Assembly: GCA_029465975.1 (NCBI GenBank)
Contig: CM055728.1
Location: 3,307,908-3,371,907 of the forward strand
Length of the DNA: 64,000 nt
DNA from: Dallia pectoralis
Lineage: Eukaryota > Chordata > Actinopteri > Esociformes > Umbridae
Direction of reading: 5' to 3'
Position numbers and translations under genes: made by a program
Notes under the pieces: generated by a model
What the model was told of the DNA's origin: nothing
Database searches by the model: none
What the model saw: only the letters and a program-made list of their open reading frames with translations
Shown: positions 47,093-59,700 of the stretch, in pieces
How the letters are laid out: each line of letters starts with the position of its first letter
Numbering within the stretch: position 1 is the first letter of the stretch

Positions 47093-49082
47093 ATAAATAG
47101 TTCTGGAAAAATCACTGTATTCTATCTATATGGCATGTATCACTTTTCAATACTGTTGTGTAGGCTCCTTATTGTGATGAGCCATATCAGCAAAATGTCT
47201 TTAAGTGTCAGTGTGGTCAGTTTCAGCTTTATTTCTTCAATACTACCACAACACTGTAATGTTAGTGACCTTGAAATAGTTTGAAACAGACAGTCAAGGC
47301 CGACTTTCTTGACTCTGCAACGTTCTTCGACCACTCTCTTTTGTGGTAGTCACCGGGATTGACAGACACAGGTCTTACTCTGCCTGAGCTGGGTGGGATG
47401 GAATAGCTTCATCTCAAGCTGATCAGACAAGGTGGTTTAGGGAGATGGGGACATTAGAAGTATTTCAAAGATGCAGTGTGAGGCCACACCGTCAAATGAA
47501 ATGTACAGGAGCCATCACTGTCTCTATCAAATATATCTTTGTGATATAAGCTACATCCAATTTTACATTTATAAAAACACATGTACATTGATATGTAAGA
47601 TGCCCCTCGGTCTAAGGTCCCAAAAATCAGCACAGAATGTTGTTGTTGGTTTGCTGACAGCTGTGTCATGTCAGTACAGAGGAAATGCAGGTCTCGCCCT
47701 GTCTTTACTCTAAACCAATTGGAGTGGGAATAAAGTGGACGTAACGTGACCTTTCTCAATCGGGCAGTGAGGGTTCTCTTGAAGTTTACAACATTTACAG
47801 TCCTTAGCCACACACAAGAGACCAGTTTCTACTTGCATAGCTGTAATGATTTATTATCTAAAATTCCGCTGGCCACACACAGATTCTCGTTTGCATAAGG
47901 AGATTTAGTTTCACAAACCTTAGTGCTAGGCATTGCCACTGACCATACCATGCAAAAATATTATTCGTATTCCTTTAACAAATCCATTCACCATTCAATA
48001 ATGTTTTTTATTCAATTGCTTATTGATGTTTTAAACATTGCTCACCATTTCTCACGTTTTGATGAATCATTGAAATAAGTGCAGAAAAGAAGTTTAAACA
48101 AGAACAAAGCTATTAAAATACCGTAGTTCTTTTAAATGTACAGCCAAATAGCCCGGAAGTTATATTATGATATGGAAAAAGTGGTATCATATATTGTCAA
48201 ATAATATCTTGATCATGCATCACACTCATTCAACAGGCATGTCGTCTTTTCACTGTGCTTCCTAGTGCCATCACTTCCCCAGGTAACTGGCGCATGTGTA
48301 CAAGTGTGATAAAAGTAACTGGGACTCATCAGGTCAGAACCCTTTTCCACTGCTCTGAGGTCCAGTTCTCAAGTTCAGGTTCCTATTGTAGGCACTTTTG
48401 TCGGTAGACACGTCAGCATATCTGACCGCTTTGTTGCTCCTGTAACCACCCTTAAAATGTTCTGTGTCTCAGTAGACGTTATGTCGGTTCTGACCAGACG
48501 GGATAGACTTTGTTGCGTTGAAGATCCTTGGTTGCCGGGTTGGTGGTTTCTCCCTGCTTGTACCACTATCGTTAGGTACATCCCACAAGCCATGCCATTT
48601 CAGAGATGTTCTGACCCTATCGCTGGCCATAACTATTTAGCTGTTGTTAAAGTTACTCTGGTCTTAACTCCTGCCCATTTCTCCTGCATTCAACATAACA
48701 CAAACTTGACTTACAATCTAGTCTACCCTTTGTTGGTCTTTGTGTCTTTGTTGGGAGGTGATCGCTTCACCTGTGTCATTGTTTTGGCTCATCAATGTTC
48801 TCATCAAACATTTTCTCTTGATACAACTCAAACGGCATCCAGATTTGAGTGGTATTTGCTTAAAGGAATTGTCCCATAAGGCCTTGTTTTGAAGTATTCT
48901 TTGCATAGTACAGTGGTCAGTTGTGTGGGAATATTCCGGCATTTAAAAAAAGGATGCTGCGCAGCATTAGGTATTGTGCAAAACCTGCCTTGCTAACGTT
49001 GCTACTTCACCGCTACTTTATTTTTGTGCACTTTGTGTGTTATGTTACTGACTGGAGATTAGTACAATAATATAATTGTTTT

Positions 49083-49405
49083 ATTTAAAGACAATCTAGA
49101 AAATTAATAGACAATGTTTAAAAAGTGTTATCCACATGTTTTTTTGAGCTGCTTGGAATTGTCTAATTACTGAGTATGGTTGAGTCACAGATGTTGTTAT
49201 TTTTTTTTTTTTACATTTCTGCGATCTATCTGCATCTAGTTTGTGTGGTTTGTTACTGATTTATATTAATGTTTACACCTGGCTTATTTGTAATGATTTA
49301 TGTTGTGATTATAATTATTAAGTGTTAACAAGGCTGGAAGTTAAACAAATCAGTCAATATATTACTGTAAGGGTGGCCCGAATACTTTGACTCTTCGAGT
49401 ATTTT
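49083..49405 (+). repeat. direct repeat shared with 60958-61282 (first copy)
   Basis: Matching words in order include GTTTAAAAAGTG, TTTGTTACTGA, CAGGCTTATTTGT or its close variants, ATAATTATTA, and ACAAATCAGTCAATATA. The copy continues the left arm of the 8.5-kb inverted-repeat interval and is cut off at about 49410 by later insertions. Confidence 0.75.
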
Positions 49406-49435
49406 TTGTATACCGTATTTTTTGCACTATAGGAC

Positions 49436-49551
49436 TAGGGTTGGGTATTGGTTGGGTTTTATCCGATACCAGTACCTACTCGGTATTTTTTAAACGGTTC
49501 CGGTGCTTAAACGGTTCTTGAACCGGTACTTAAGAAAACGAAACTGCACAC
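49436..49551 (+). mobile_element. left end of a hAT-like element (TAGGGTTGGGTAT terminus)
   Basis: TAGGGTTGGGTATTGGTTGG followed by ACGGTTCCGG-type sequence matches the terminus at 51732. A facing right end was not found, and this copy is interrupted at 49552 by another insertion. Confidence 0.5.
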
Positions 49552-50450
49552 TAGGGCCTGACAATAATTCAATATCAATATATATCGCGGTAAAAAAAAA
49601 TCAATAACGGTGATATGATTCTTAAAGACATTTTCGATATTTCTATATTTTTGCTGATCTCCAACGCATCAAGTTTAAGCTACAAAATGAGCGCCCATGA
49701 CCGCAATTTAAACGTGACTGAACGAGCTTCCACAAGTGAGGAGAAAGCAGACATTTGATAAGAGGAAAGACTAATTCAGTGGTATGGAAATTGTTCGGGT
49801 TTCTGAGATAAACTTCAGGTTTCAGCGTGCTGCTAAATGTGCCGGAGAGTGGAGCCGACTAGCAGCGTGTTATGTTAAAGCTGCAGTACCTTTTTAGTGA
49901 AAAATAAGCAAAATGTATATAATGGGCCAGTACATCATGAATGCAATATCCAAACCGTGTTTTATCCTGATTCACTATGGTACACCTATAATAAGTGTTT
50001 ATATTCGGACTATTTTAATCTACTTCGGCTCCGCTGCGGCGTAGCCCAGTACCTGCACGATTCGTCATAGACATAAACGGAGAGAAGAAGTTCCGGCTAC
50101 AATGTTCTTCCGCAGGATGCATGCAGAGCGCCAAAAGTAACGTTTAAAGTTAAATATATTAATAAGGTCAGTCTGAGAGTCTTATGTTTATTTGAATGTT
50201 CTTGTATAAAGGTTAAATTCAAATAAAGTGAACGTTAATTTATTTGTACCGTTTCATTTCTAAAATATTATGTAGTTTTATAGGAGGTTTCATTGACTTG
50301 GCAAAATCGTTTTTAAGGTTGTAGGTACAGACATCTGTTGTGGGTGTTCTTGGCATTTTTTTATTATTCATCTCTATTGGAATTATATCCTATCGACCGA
50401 AATTTGGAAATATATTGTGATATAAAATTTGGCTATATCGTCCAGCCCTA
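49552..50450 (+). mobile_element. 899-bp hAT-type element with perfect 8-bp target duplication
   Basis: The ends TAGGGCCTGACAATAATTCA and (complement of right end) TAGGGCTGGACGATATAGCC are inverted. Target duplication CTGCACAC lies at 49544-49551 and 50451-50458. Inside, ATG at about 49687 begins MSAHDRNLNVTERAST, and further on SVVWKLFGF is the start of a BED zinc finger; stops and the loss of the cysteine part show decay. Most of the transposase is deleted. Confidence 0.85.
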
Positions 50451-50458
50451 CTGCACAC

Positions 50459-51290
50459 ACTTTGTAAAAAAACAATACCCTTTTATTTACAGGGACAAAC
50501 TGAACATAATATTAACTTAAATCTTTAAACAATATAAATACAGGTAACATGGTAATAAATAATAAACCAATATAAAATAAAATGTACATTCAAACACTTA
50601 TGTATTACTTTAAGGCATTTGTTGTTGTCGCAGGGTCTGCATCCTTACTCGTGTAATGCAGCCAAACCTTGGAGCGTTTAGCCTTCGGCATCTTCATTAA
50701 TCCTCTCGCTATCAGTTCAACAAGTGTGCTGAGTTGGCGGCACTGTCGTCACGTAAGTTGACGCCGGAACGCCAGGGTAGAGCCCTGCGCGGGACTGTTT
50801 TATTCATTACCACACGCAACGGGTGTGTTACAATCCCGCCCGCTCCCGCAATGTGGATGTCCACTCCCGCCCGCACCCGCAAAACTCTGCAAAATTTCTG
50901 CCTGCACAATAATAGAGATGCATTGAGTTTGTCTTCTCCCGTCCCGCATGAGAAAACACGTCATTTTTAAAAATTAATAATAACTTTGTTTTATCAAAAA
51001 CGGTGCACTGTCACACGGCAGACGGCACATACAAATACACTGCTTTGCAAAAAATACAATGATCAAATGACGCATCAGTCAGCGAATCGGTCTGAGCTTT
51101 GCTTTTTGTCTGGAGGCTCATCCTCTGATGTGGCCGGGACCAGGTGAAACTGCGTGGATAGGATTATATAAATGACTATGTATTTATAAATGGCTCATGC
51201 TGTTATTCATTTAGCTATATATACATATAATTTATATTCATTTTCTTTTATCTCCGTTTAGAATTTTTTGACTACCTTATTTTAAGTTCA
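50459..51290. other. element-derived DNA, GC-rich patch without recognised gene
   Basis: 50459-50750 continues the interrupted hAT-like copy and is AT-rich. 50785-50890 is a cytosine-rich patch (repeated CCCGC words) that may be an end of another hAT-like unit, since CGCGGGGAG recurs inverted near 51724. No coding capacity recognised. Confidence 0.35.
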
Positions 51291-51690
51291 TCTCATCTTC
51301 AACCGCTTATCCGGGGTCGGGTCGTGGGGGTAGCAGCTCTAGCAGGGGACCCCAAACTTCCCTTTCCCGGGCAACATTAGCCTGCTCTGACTGGGGAATC
51401 CCGAGGCGTTCCCAGGCCAGTGTGGAGATATAATCTCTCCACCTAGTCCTGGGTCTTCGCCGAGGTCTCCTCCCAGCTGGACGTGCCTGGAACACCTCTC
51501 TAGGGAGGCGCCCAGGTGGCATTTGTACTAGATGCCCGAACCACCTCAACTGGCTCCTTTATACGCAAAGGAGCAGCGGCTCTACTCCGAGTTCCTCTCG
51601 GATGACTGTGCTTCTCACCCTATCCCTAAGGGAGAGGCCAGCCACCTTTCTGAGAACCCATTTCGGCCGCTTGTTCCCGCGATCTTATTT
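51290..51690 (-). mobile_element. non-LTR retrotransposon 3' end (RTE/Expander-like), minus strand
   Basis: On the minus strand the frame from 51549 to 51307 reads MRWFGHLVQMPPGRLPREVF, then RPRTRWRDYISTLAWERLG, and ends in LLPPRPDPG. This is the characteristic C-terminus of an abundant fish LINE reverse transcriptase ORF. The DNA (for example AACCGCTTATCCGGGGTCGG) is a common teleost repeat tail. Only the 3' end is present, so it is a truncated, dead copy. Confidence 0.85.
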
Positions 51691-51731
51691 TAAGTTGTAA
51701 TTGCGTATTTTTAGTTTTTATGCGCGGGGAG

Positions 51732-52069
51732 TAGGGTTGGGTATCGAGTATCGATTGGAACCGGGAATAGCTTTGCGATTTACCCGGAATCGTTCAAAAG
51801 TTTAAATTTCGATTCACAGTCCGTGGTCCAAAGTGTGCCTTCACTTTTTAAAACAGAACAAAATCTCGGCAAAATGCAACATTTGCGACAAGATTGTTTC
51901 GTGCATAGGAGGGTGCACGTCGAACATAAAGCACCTCCGAGTTCATGGAGTAGAAATAAATGTGTGCCCCGTTTTTGACACGCTGCCGACCTCCTCTTCC
52001 TCTGGCTCCGACCCCCAGCCTAGCACCGCAGTGACTGCACTGCAGTCCGAATCTGGTAAGTAAAACATA
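51732..52069 (+). mobile_element. hAT-like 5' end with BED-type zinc finger exon
   Basis: The terminus TAGGGTTGGGTATCGAGTAT is followed by a frame (51826-52059) encoding CLHFLKQNKISAKCNICDKI, then SNIKHLRVHG: the Cys-x2-Cys...His-x4-His spacing of a BED finger, the DNA-binding domain of hAT transposases. A Ser/Pro-rich tail ends at a donor (CTGGTAAGT, about 52054), so this is a coding exon. The catalytic part is not found downstream, because another insertion begins at 52070. Confidence 0.75.
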
Positions 52070-52416
52070 TACCCGTATTTTCCGGACTATAAATTGCTCC
52101 CGAATATAAGTGGCATCAGTCAAAATATGCGTCATGAAGAGGGAAAACATATACAAGTCGCACCGGACTATAAGTCGCATTTATTTAGAAATGTCTTTCA
52201 CAAAATCCAACACCAAAAAAATACATTTATTCTGGAACATTTAATCACAGAACAACAGGCTGAATGGGTGTCCGGTATGTTAACGTAACACATAAAGTAA
52301 TTCAACGAGCATCAGAATTAATCCATATATAAGGCACTTCGGATTATAAGGCGCACTGTCGTTTTTTTTTTAATTAAAGGCTTTTAAGAGTGCCTTATAG
52401 TGCGAAAAATACGGTA
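52070..52416. mobile_element. 347-bp MITE with CCGTATTTTCCGGAC-type ends
   Basis: The left end CCCGTATTTTCCGGACTATA and right end (complement) TACCGTATTTTTCGCACTAT are inverted repeats of a common fish MITE. Internal GACTATAAGTCGCA and GATTATAAGGCGCA words repeat the same motif. A lone left-end-like copy (TACCGTATTTTTTGCACTAT) is at 49410-49429. Target site is consistent with TA. Confidence 0.65.
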
Positions 52417-53166
52417 GATAGAGCTAATTTTGTTAATTGAATATATAAACGTATACAGTATCTTCCTGGTTTTAATGTATTATAATGTTCATCGCATTAT
52501 TTACTGTTAAATAAAACATTTATTCATATCAATTAATGCATCACATAATTTCATCATAATCTATAGGCCCTGGCCTACATGAAAGAACAGTTTGTTTAAT
52601 CTATCTAATATTGTCTTGGTCATACTATATAATTATTTATTGCTTGTCTTTGTTGAATAATACAGAAGAAAAAGAGCTTAAAAAATTATCTAATTTTAAA
52701 TTGCAATCGCAATATTAGTCATTAATAGTTACGCTATCAGAATAATAACCAAGATCATTCAGACCTACTGCAAAGGAATGCATAATTCCTATTGGTATCC
52801 GATTCAGTTTTGACAGAAAGATTTTTGATTTAATTGTAAAAATCAGAGATGCTAAATGTTTTTTTTATTGCAGGATTGGTTTTCTTTACTTTTGTGTGTT
52901 TCTGTGGCTAAGATAAATGTATTAGTCAATTTACATGCAGAAAAAGTAAATCAATTTCAAGGGATGCACGATATTCAATTTTGTCCGATATTCGATATGC
53001 CGCTAATTTTAAACTTGTTTAGGCCGATGCCGATACCGACATATACACTTCAATTTCACTGAAGAAAAATCCAAGTCTCCTGACTTACCTTATTACACTC
53101 ATGTAGACAGACATTCACCCCTGAAAAATAGGTTAATTATTTCACTTAAAATAAATGATATGCCAG

Positions 53167-54346
53167 TAGGGGTGTGCGATATATATCGTTTGCGATAATA
53201 TCGTCATTGTTGTTTAAACAATATGCAAAATCATATTATCGAGTATGGAACACATTTGCAGAAACCAATCAAAACGCTGCATCAATTATTGTTCACGAAT
53301 TGACTGCGCGCATAGGGTGCACATGTGACACGCGCATTCAGAGCGTGCGTTGCTGACAGAAGTTAAAATGAGCAAAGAAACTGTGACAGAAGATATTTAA
53401 ACACCAGCAAACAATCCACAGTAGATTAAATTCCTAGACGTGGGTCGTCATTACTAGCATGGAGGTTTTTGGTTTCGATTATGAGTCCGAACTTTTTGAT
53501 CATCTTCGAACTACCCACCTCACTGAATATGAGGATTATGAAAAGCTTCGCGAGTGATATATATATATTATATATGCCGAACACGACGCGCCTGCAGCTG
53601 ACAGGGTCAAATAAAAAAACGCACGTAACAAACTTTGGCCGATTCATTTACCAAGAAAGTACCTTACGACAGAAAAATCGACAGACGGCAAGATCTAATA
53701 AACGCTGTCATCAATTACGTTGCCAGAGACATGGTGCCAATTCAAGCGTTTGAGTTTTTTAAAGACGTTACACCCAAGATACTCACTGCCTGGACGAAAA
53801 TACTTTAGTAAAACAGCGTGCCTAAATAGTATGAATCATGTCGCTAAACTCTTGGCATGAAGTGCAGAAGGTTTTACATTTTGCCACAACAACCGATTTG
53901 TGGTCAAGCAGAACGTCAGAGCCAAGTTAGTAAATTGAGAATACTATGGGCAAGTTTTTTGTATTTTTGACTATAGAACATTTTACAGAAGGGAGTAATT
54001 TGGTAAGGTAATAAGGTTTTCTAGTGCTGTTTTTGACAGAAGTTTGCATTTAGATACTATTATTATAATAGAATATATATATATATAATATAATAATACA
54101 GCAGAGCAGTGATTTGTGTTGTTTCTACATGCATGTTTCAGTTTTATATAATAAATACCCATTCCAACAATATGTTTCAATTAGTGATATATTAATATCC
54201 TATTGACATTGTAAAACGGAGCTAGTAGAATATAAGACATTTACAAACACATTTTTGAATACTGCTAAATATCGTCAGATTATCGTTATCGGCAAAATCC
54301 CAAAAAATTTCGAGATATCATTTTTTGTTAATATCGCACACCCCTA
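53167..54346 (+). mobile_element. 1.18-kb hAT element with decayed ZBED-type transposase
   Basis: Ends TAGGGGTGTGCGATATATAT and (complement) TAGGGGTGTGCGATATTAAC are flanked by a perfect TATGCCAG duplication (53159-53166, 54347-54354). Transposase fragments in changing frames are visible: HLRTTHLTEYEDYEKLRE (end of a BED finger) near 53500, VINYVARDMVPIQAFEFF near 53720, and FATTTDLWSSRTSEP near 53880-53930. The order matches ZBED/hAT transposases, but most of the catalytic core is deleted. Confidence 0.88.
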
Positions 54347-54864
54347 TATGCCAGGGCCACATTTTATCCAGACTTCCAACGTCAGTCCTTAGAAGTAAAA
54401 TAAATAAAAATTCCTTTTCAAATAATTTACGTAATTCACTTAGCACGACATGCACTCCTTCTTTTTCTATTTTCCATTTCCTAAACATATCAAATGCAGT
54501 GTGTGAGAACCGGAGCACTCCTGTAAGTATAGTTTATCCACTGGGCAGTGGGGCTCAACATGCTAACAGGACTGGTAAAGCTAATGTGACTGGTGACAAC
54601 AGTTCAGGTAACTAGCGTGACGCGGCCACTAGCTTCATCATTAACCTGCTGAAGCCAACATCTGAACGGCTGGTTAACATAAGCAATACATTCAAAGATT
54701 TAGTAGTTAAACTCTATTACCTTTGGAATCTTGCTGCTGTATTTTCTAGCTTTGTCACTGAAGTAGAGGCTGCTGATTGTTTTTTGTGACTGTGTTTTTT
54801 CTTTCTAACTTTTCATAATGTCTTGGTGCTACTCAGGATCACGGCTCTTAAGATGCGTAATCAT

Positions 54865-55580
54865 TAGGGCTGCAACTAACGATTATTTTTATAATCGATT
54901 AATCTGTCGATTATTTTTTTGATGATTCGGTTAAAAACTACAAAGCATTAATATCCAACCCTTTACTGAAAAACAGAACTGACAGTGCAATTCACAGTGC
55001 AAAAAATTTTCAGAAAGTGCACAAACGGGTTGCTCCTTGAACATCCCTGAGCTAATGAATAATAAAAAGTGCACAACAATGTTTATTTTGATTAAGGACC
55101 TATAAAGAAAAATACAATTCAGAAAACTTAAATGATTTGTTTGAACCTCAGAACTTATTCTCTACACTACACTCACAGACATACACAGTCACAAAACTCT
55201 CACTCACAGACGCACACACAAACTCTCCGCATCACGCGCACACAAACTCTCCGCATCAAGGACTCTAACGTGTTTATGTTTAAGGTGCTGTATCATCACC
55301 GTGGTGCTCCCGTGCCATATGTCATGTCGCTTTTGCATGTCTTGCAATTAACACACTTTTGAAGTATTTGCTTTGTGTGAAATGCTCCCACACTTTGGAT
55401 GACTTCGATCGAACTGATTTTGCCGACTCCGCCATCAAAACAACGTTGCAGCACCGCACTCAACTCAATTGCTTTTATCTCCGCGACTGAGTGGCGTGTC
55501 GCGCGGCACAATGTGTCGATAATGAAGTTCGTTGCAACTTTTTAATTATCGATTTTTATCGATTCGTTGTTGCAGCCCTA
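54865..55580. mobile_element. 716-bp non-autonomous hAT element, perfect 8-bp duplication
   Basis: Ends TAGGGCTGCAACTAACGATT and (complement) TAGGGCTGCAACAACGAATC, with ATCGATTAATC-rich arms. Target duplication GTAATCAT lies at 54857-54864 and 55581-55588. No coding capacity; internal CA-rich repeats at 55160-55260. Confidence 0.9.
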
Positions 55581-55767
55581 GTAATCATATTTGTAGAGTA
55601 GTGAATGAGTGTTGTTTTACGACTCCTGGCATCACTTGTGCTTTACAACTACTGCAAATAGAAAGTTTGTTATCTGTTTTACAGATCTAGAAATACCTCT
55701 GACATGTAGGTAGTTTAAGTTGCTGGCGTTCATGCTACGTTCACGGTCGTCACGTGCGCATAATAAA

Positions 55768-56750
55768 TAGGGGTCGGCCAATCAATCGGATGATTTTTTG
55801 TGTTTTTTACATAATCGGCAACCGCAGTATATAAAGCCGATTAATAGGCAGGCGCATGCGCGGGCAGCATAGTGTTCTTGTGGAACCGCAGTAAAGATAG
55901 TTTTATATTCGCCAGCTCCGGGGATACGGCACAGCAGTCTTTCTTCGGGCTGACTGCAGAGTCGGAAAAACGGATAGAAATTACTGTAGCGCTTGGTAAA
56001 CAGAGTAGTTGGGGACCAACGTCAAAGTGCAACACCCAGAGCTGCACTAACTATAACATAGATTACAGATAGTTGTTTTTAAATACTTCTCCCAAAATGC
56101 ATCAATACACTCTCCATAGTGCCATCTAATAGCCAAAAGAAATAACTTTACTCAAAAATCTGCCGTTGATTTATTGAGAATATTTTAAAGCTAAAAATGC
56201 TCTCTTTCTGAAATAGCTTTTTCAAATTTTGACATTCACCAGGATGCATCAGTACACTCCTCAAAGTATATTCTAAGAGCCACAAGAAATGATTTTCAAT
56301 TTAAATGAATCGTTGATTTATTGGGAATAAAATAAAGCTGAAAATGCTCTCTTTCTGAAATAGCTTTTTCAAATTTTGACATATATTCACCATGATGCAT
56401 CAGTACACTCCTCAAAGTATATTCTAAGAGCCGCAAGAAATTATTTATTTAAAGGTTTTCGGATGTTGTAATTAAATGCTGCTTAGTGCACTTATATTTT
56501 TTTATTGAGTTTTTCTTGTTACCTGTTTCTTTTATTTAATATAATATATTCTAAATTTTTGTTAAACTTTTATGTTGAAAAATTCTTATTCTTACTTATG
56601 TAATTATTAGTGTTAAATTTTATCTTGCAAATAGAGGTTAAAAACCAGCATATCGGCCCAAATATATCGGCCATAATAATCGGCCATCGGCCGACCTGGA
56701 TTTCAAAAGATCGGCATCGGCCTGGGAAAACCATAATCGGTCGACCTCTA
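55768..56750. mobile_element. 983-bp non-autonomous hAT-type element, perfect 8-bp duplication
   Basis: Ends TAGGGGTCGGCCAATCAATC and (complement) TAGAGGTCGACCGATTATGG. Target duplication ATAATAAA lies at 55760-55767 and 56751-56758. Inside is a partial tandem repeat of about 150 bases with starts near 56098, 56245 and 56396 (TGCATCAGTACACTCCTC in two of them). No transposase frame recognised. Confidence 0.88.
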
Positions 56751-59700
56751 ATAATAAAACCCCCACACTATCGGCAATGCTCATCTGCAGAATTATAAAT
56801 ATCTGCCGATAATGACCATTTTATGCTTTTATCGGCCGATACCGATGTTGTGCAGATATCATGGTGCATCCCCATTCACACCTTCTAGAAGCGTCAGGAT
56901 GGGTCATTTTGCATGTTGGGAGAGTAATGCTGACACACAATGACTAGTAGATGGCGCATCTTGTTTGTCTTTGCAATGTCAATGAAACAATTAGCGTCGG
57001 AAGGACCAGGCTGTTGGTTAAAGCTTTCTTGCAAATCAATATAGATGGCCTGAAAGTGTAAACTATAATTTAATACATGCAGATAAATGATACCATAAAG
57101 GCGTATATCTTACCAGATTCATTATTTTAAATTAAACCAAATGTAATGTTTATTTTTTATTAACCCTTAATTGTTTACGGTAATGACATGATTTGCTATT
57201 CTGTTGTAGAAGACCATAATTTCAAGGCACTTCCGTTGTGCCACTGTGAATTTCAATTTTCTGATTCATTGTTACAAAGAGCTTGAATAAATAAATATAC
57301 TGAAATTTGTAAAATAATACATGTTATGAATCGGTAACATAACACACAAAGTGCCAAAAAATAAAGGAAAATAAATATCTGCTAGCAACGTTACCAAGGC
57401 AGGTTTTGCACAATACCTATCCTTTTTTAAATATTTCCACACAACTGACGTACTGTCCCTAAAGTCTCTTTACAGCCCATAATAAACATTTTGTAAGCAT
57501 TATGAGGAGGACATATCACAGGTGTTTGTTTCTTTAGAAGATGCATTCCTCCCTTTAATTTATGGGGTCATAATCGCTTATGGAGATGACTTGTGTAACC
57601 ATGGTTTGATTAACTGATTTGAGCTATTCTTTGATCCAGCGGGCTTTCAATCACCTACTGGTTCACCAAACTGAGTATAAGTGGCTTTGTCATTCTATCC
57701 AATGATCACTGCTGTTTCTGATCTTCCATGGATCTCTCTCCCATGGTTATAGTCTTCCAACAGAGAATTGTTACATCTCAGACCAAAGTCCAAGTGAGCA
57801 CATCCTCCATAAAAACGGTCACCCCAAACTCTCTGACATGAAGGGGTTAACAATATTCACAGGACGGCAACAGATCCTTTTAAGGACTTTAGTTAGGAGA
57901 ATGAGATGCAGTGTATGTTAGGTAGGGGGATGGTCATAGAGAGATGTGGAGCGAGAGGTTTGGCAGGGACAAGAGTAAGACTGAAAGGAAATGGGGAGAA
58001 TATTCATTGATTTCCATGAGTATAGCAGTTGAAAAAAAGCTGAAAATTAAAAGTAATCTTTTGTATCCCAGCTTGTAGAGGGGATCCTCGTGCGAGAGCA
58101 GTAATGTCAGACAGCCGTGTCTGTCTGTTTTCCGTCACAGTGGTCAACTTGCGGTGGGTGTGGGAAATTTAGACCTGGAAGTACATGTTTTCCCAGCGTT
58201 TGGCCTGCCCTAGCTATTTTACTGACATACCATGAGATAAATCATGCCCAGCTTAGCATGCATAGTTTTAGTGTGTGCCGGAGGCCTCTGCAATTTGGTA
58301 CTCAAACAGAAATTTTGCACCGGCTTTTGTGTACCAAGTCCACAAATGATCGGAAGTTGTGCATAATCACTTGTGCTTAGACCCATCGCCTGCATCCTCC
58401 TGATGTTCTGGGAAAATGGCGCAAAAGTCTGTCTGTGTGTGTGCGATTGGATCTCTGCAGTACTCTAGTTACTAGTGGAATATATAGCGCCCTAGAAGAG
58501 TGCTGAGCTGTGTGCTTTGCCATTGGCTGCATTAACTGGTGACTTCGGGAAGCGTAAATGCAGCATAGAGGACTATTTTATGTCTGATCTCAGATGCAAC
58601 GTTTCTCTACCCGTCATCAGGGCTGTTCGCATTTTGCATTAATCGTGTGCCAGTGTCTGTCTGTCTGTGAGATGATGAACTAGTCTGTAATCGGACAGGA
58701 CTTTTAGAAACCGGTGGCCGTCATTACCGAGTCATTGGCCTGACTAAATAAATCCAAGTGACTGGCCTATAAACACACAGTTGGGCCCTCTTGAGCGATG
58801 TTCTCTTGGATGTGTGCTTAGAAAATACTCCCCCTGTCAAGATAGTCTTTTGTACTTGCGGCTTGGTCAGTTTCAATGCTCACTGGTTTAGAGGTAGTGT
58901 GAAAACAACCAGCTTAGCACATGTCATGCATCAAGACAGAGAAGCATCAGGCAGCTAGCAGACAATGGGAATATGGCTTTCTATTATCCCTTGTTCCTGT
59001 TTTGGACGCAACCATTGGCACACCCTCCTGCTGGTTTGTTGATGCCAGGTTGCCTCTATCACTTAATGAGCCTGATCTTATGCAATTGTTGCTGGGTTTT
59101 AAGACAGACATTATGAGGTTGGATCACTCAACACCCTCAACTGTTTTGATGGGGAGTTTTCTGAAAGGGACAGGGACAGCTTCCATCATGACTCTGTTGC
59201 CTTCACAGCTGGCTTCGCTCCATATTCCCTACGCCTGTCAGCCATGTTGGTTCAGATTGTGGCTTTGTTGTCTTGCCCGGTCGGCACTGTCACTAGAGCA
59301 GTATGCGACACTGAGCTTGTGCTGACTTGACCCACCCACCCTTGAGCCTTAACAACACTTCTCTTCTAGATGTCCTCGCGTGTTCCTGCTCTTCCCAACA
59401 GGGTCTACTCACACTGGTCTCTGCTTCATGCCCTTGCCTTAAGCGACCGTGGCGCTGCGCTTATGAGATAATGCTGGATCATATGCATGTGTTGCCGAGA
59501 GATAAACACTTTTCCAAACTCAAAATCCGATCATATGCACAGCGCTGACTACCCGTTTGTTGACCATGTCAAATCCTCCTGCCTCACAACCTGTATGCAA
59601 AGGTAACCATGACCCAGTGCTGATCAGACAGGCCGTGAGTATGACACCAGAGACGGGAGGGAGAGGGGTGCCCCAAATAAACAGGGAGGGACAGGCAAAG

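Larger units (their letters stand above)
52961..56873. mobile_element. outer hAT-like element hosting three later insertions
   Basis: The left end GGGATGCACGATATTCAATT and right end (complement) GGGATGCACCATGATATCTG resemble the GGGATGCACCGATA terminus of teleost hAT elements; both subterminal parts are rich in CCGAT/ATCGGC words. The flanks (ATTTCAA versus ATTCACA) are only loosely alike, so its target duplication has decayed or the ends are slightly misplaced. Its own sequence is about 1 kb, interrupted at 53167, 54865 and 55768. Confidence 0.6.
48917..57448. mobile_element. 8.5-kb interval bounded by ~120-bp inverted repeats
   Basis: The left arm (48917-49052) and right arm (57331-57448) are inverted copies. 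Both contain, read inward, TCAGTTGTGTGG, AATATT, AGGTATTGTGCAAAACCTGC, TAACGTTGCT and CACTTTGTGTGTTATGTTAC. The left arm has a short insertion (GCTGCGCAGCATT). They look like long terminal inverted repeats of one element later filled by other insertions. No target duplication was found, and no complete transposase gene. Confidence 0.65.

Noticed and set aside
48457..48879. 140-codon + strand frame in the prkar2a-like intron
   Set aside because: No recognisable domain, no splice or promoter context; likely chance.
51848..52180. Minus-strand 110-codon frame
   Set aside because: It lies opposite the BED-finger exon and across a MITE boundary.
51732..54346. Domesticated ZBED host gene
   Set aside because: The BED finger and later transposase pieces sit in different elements with different ends, and the later pieces are frameshifted.
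58921..59325. 134-codon + strand frame
   Set aside because: Composition is not protein-like for any family I know, and it lies in featureless intron sequence.
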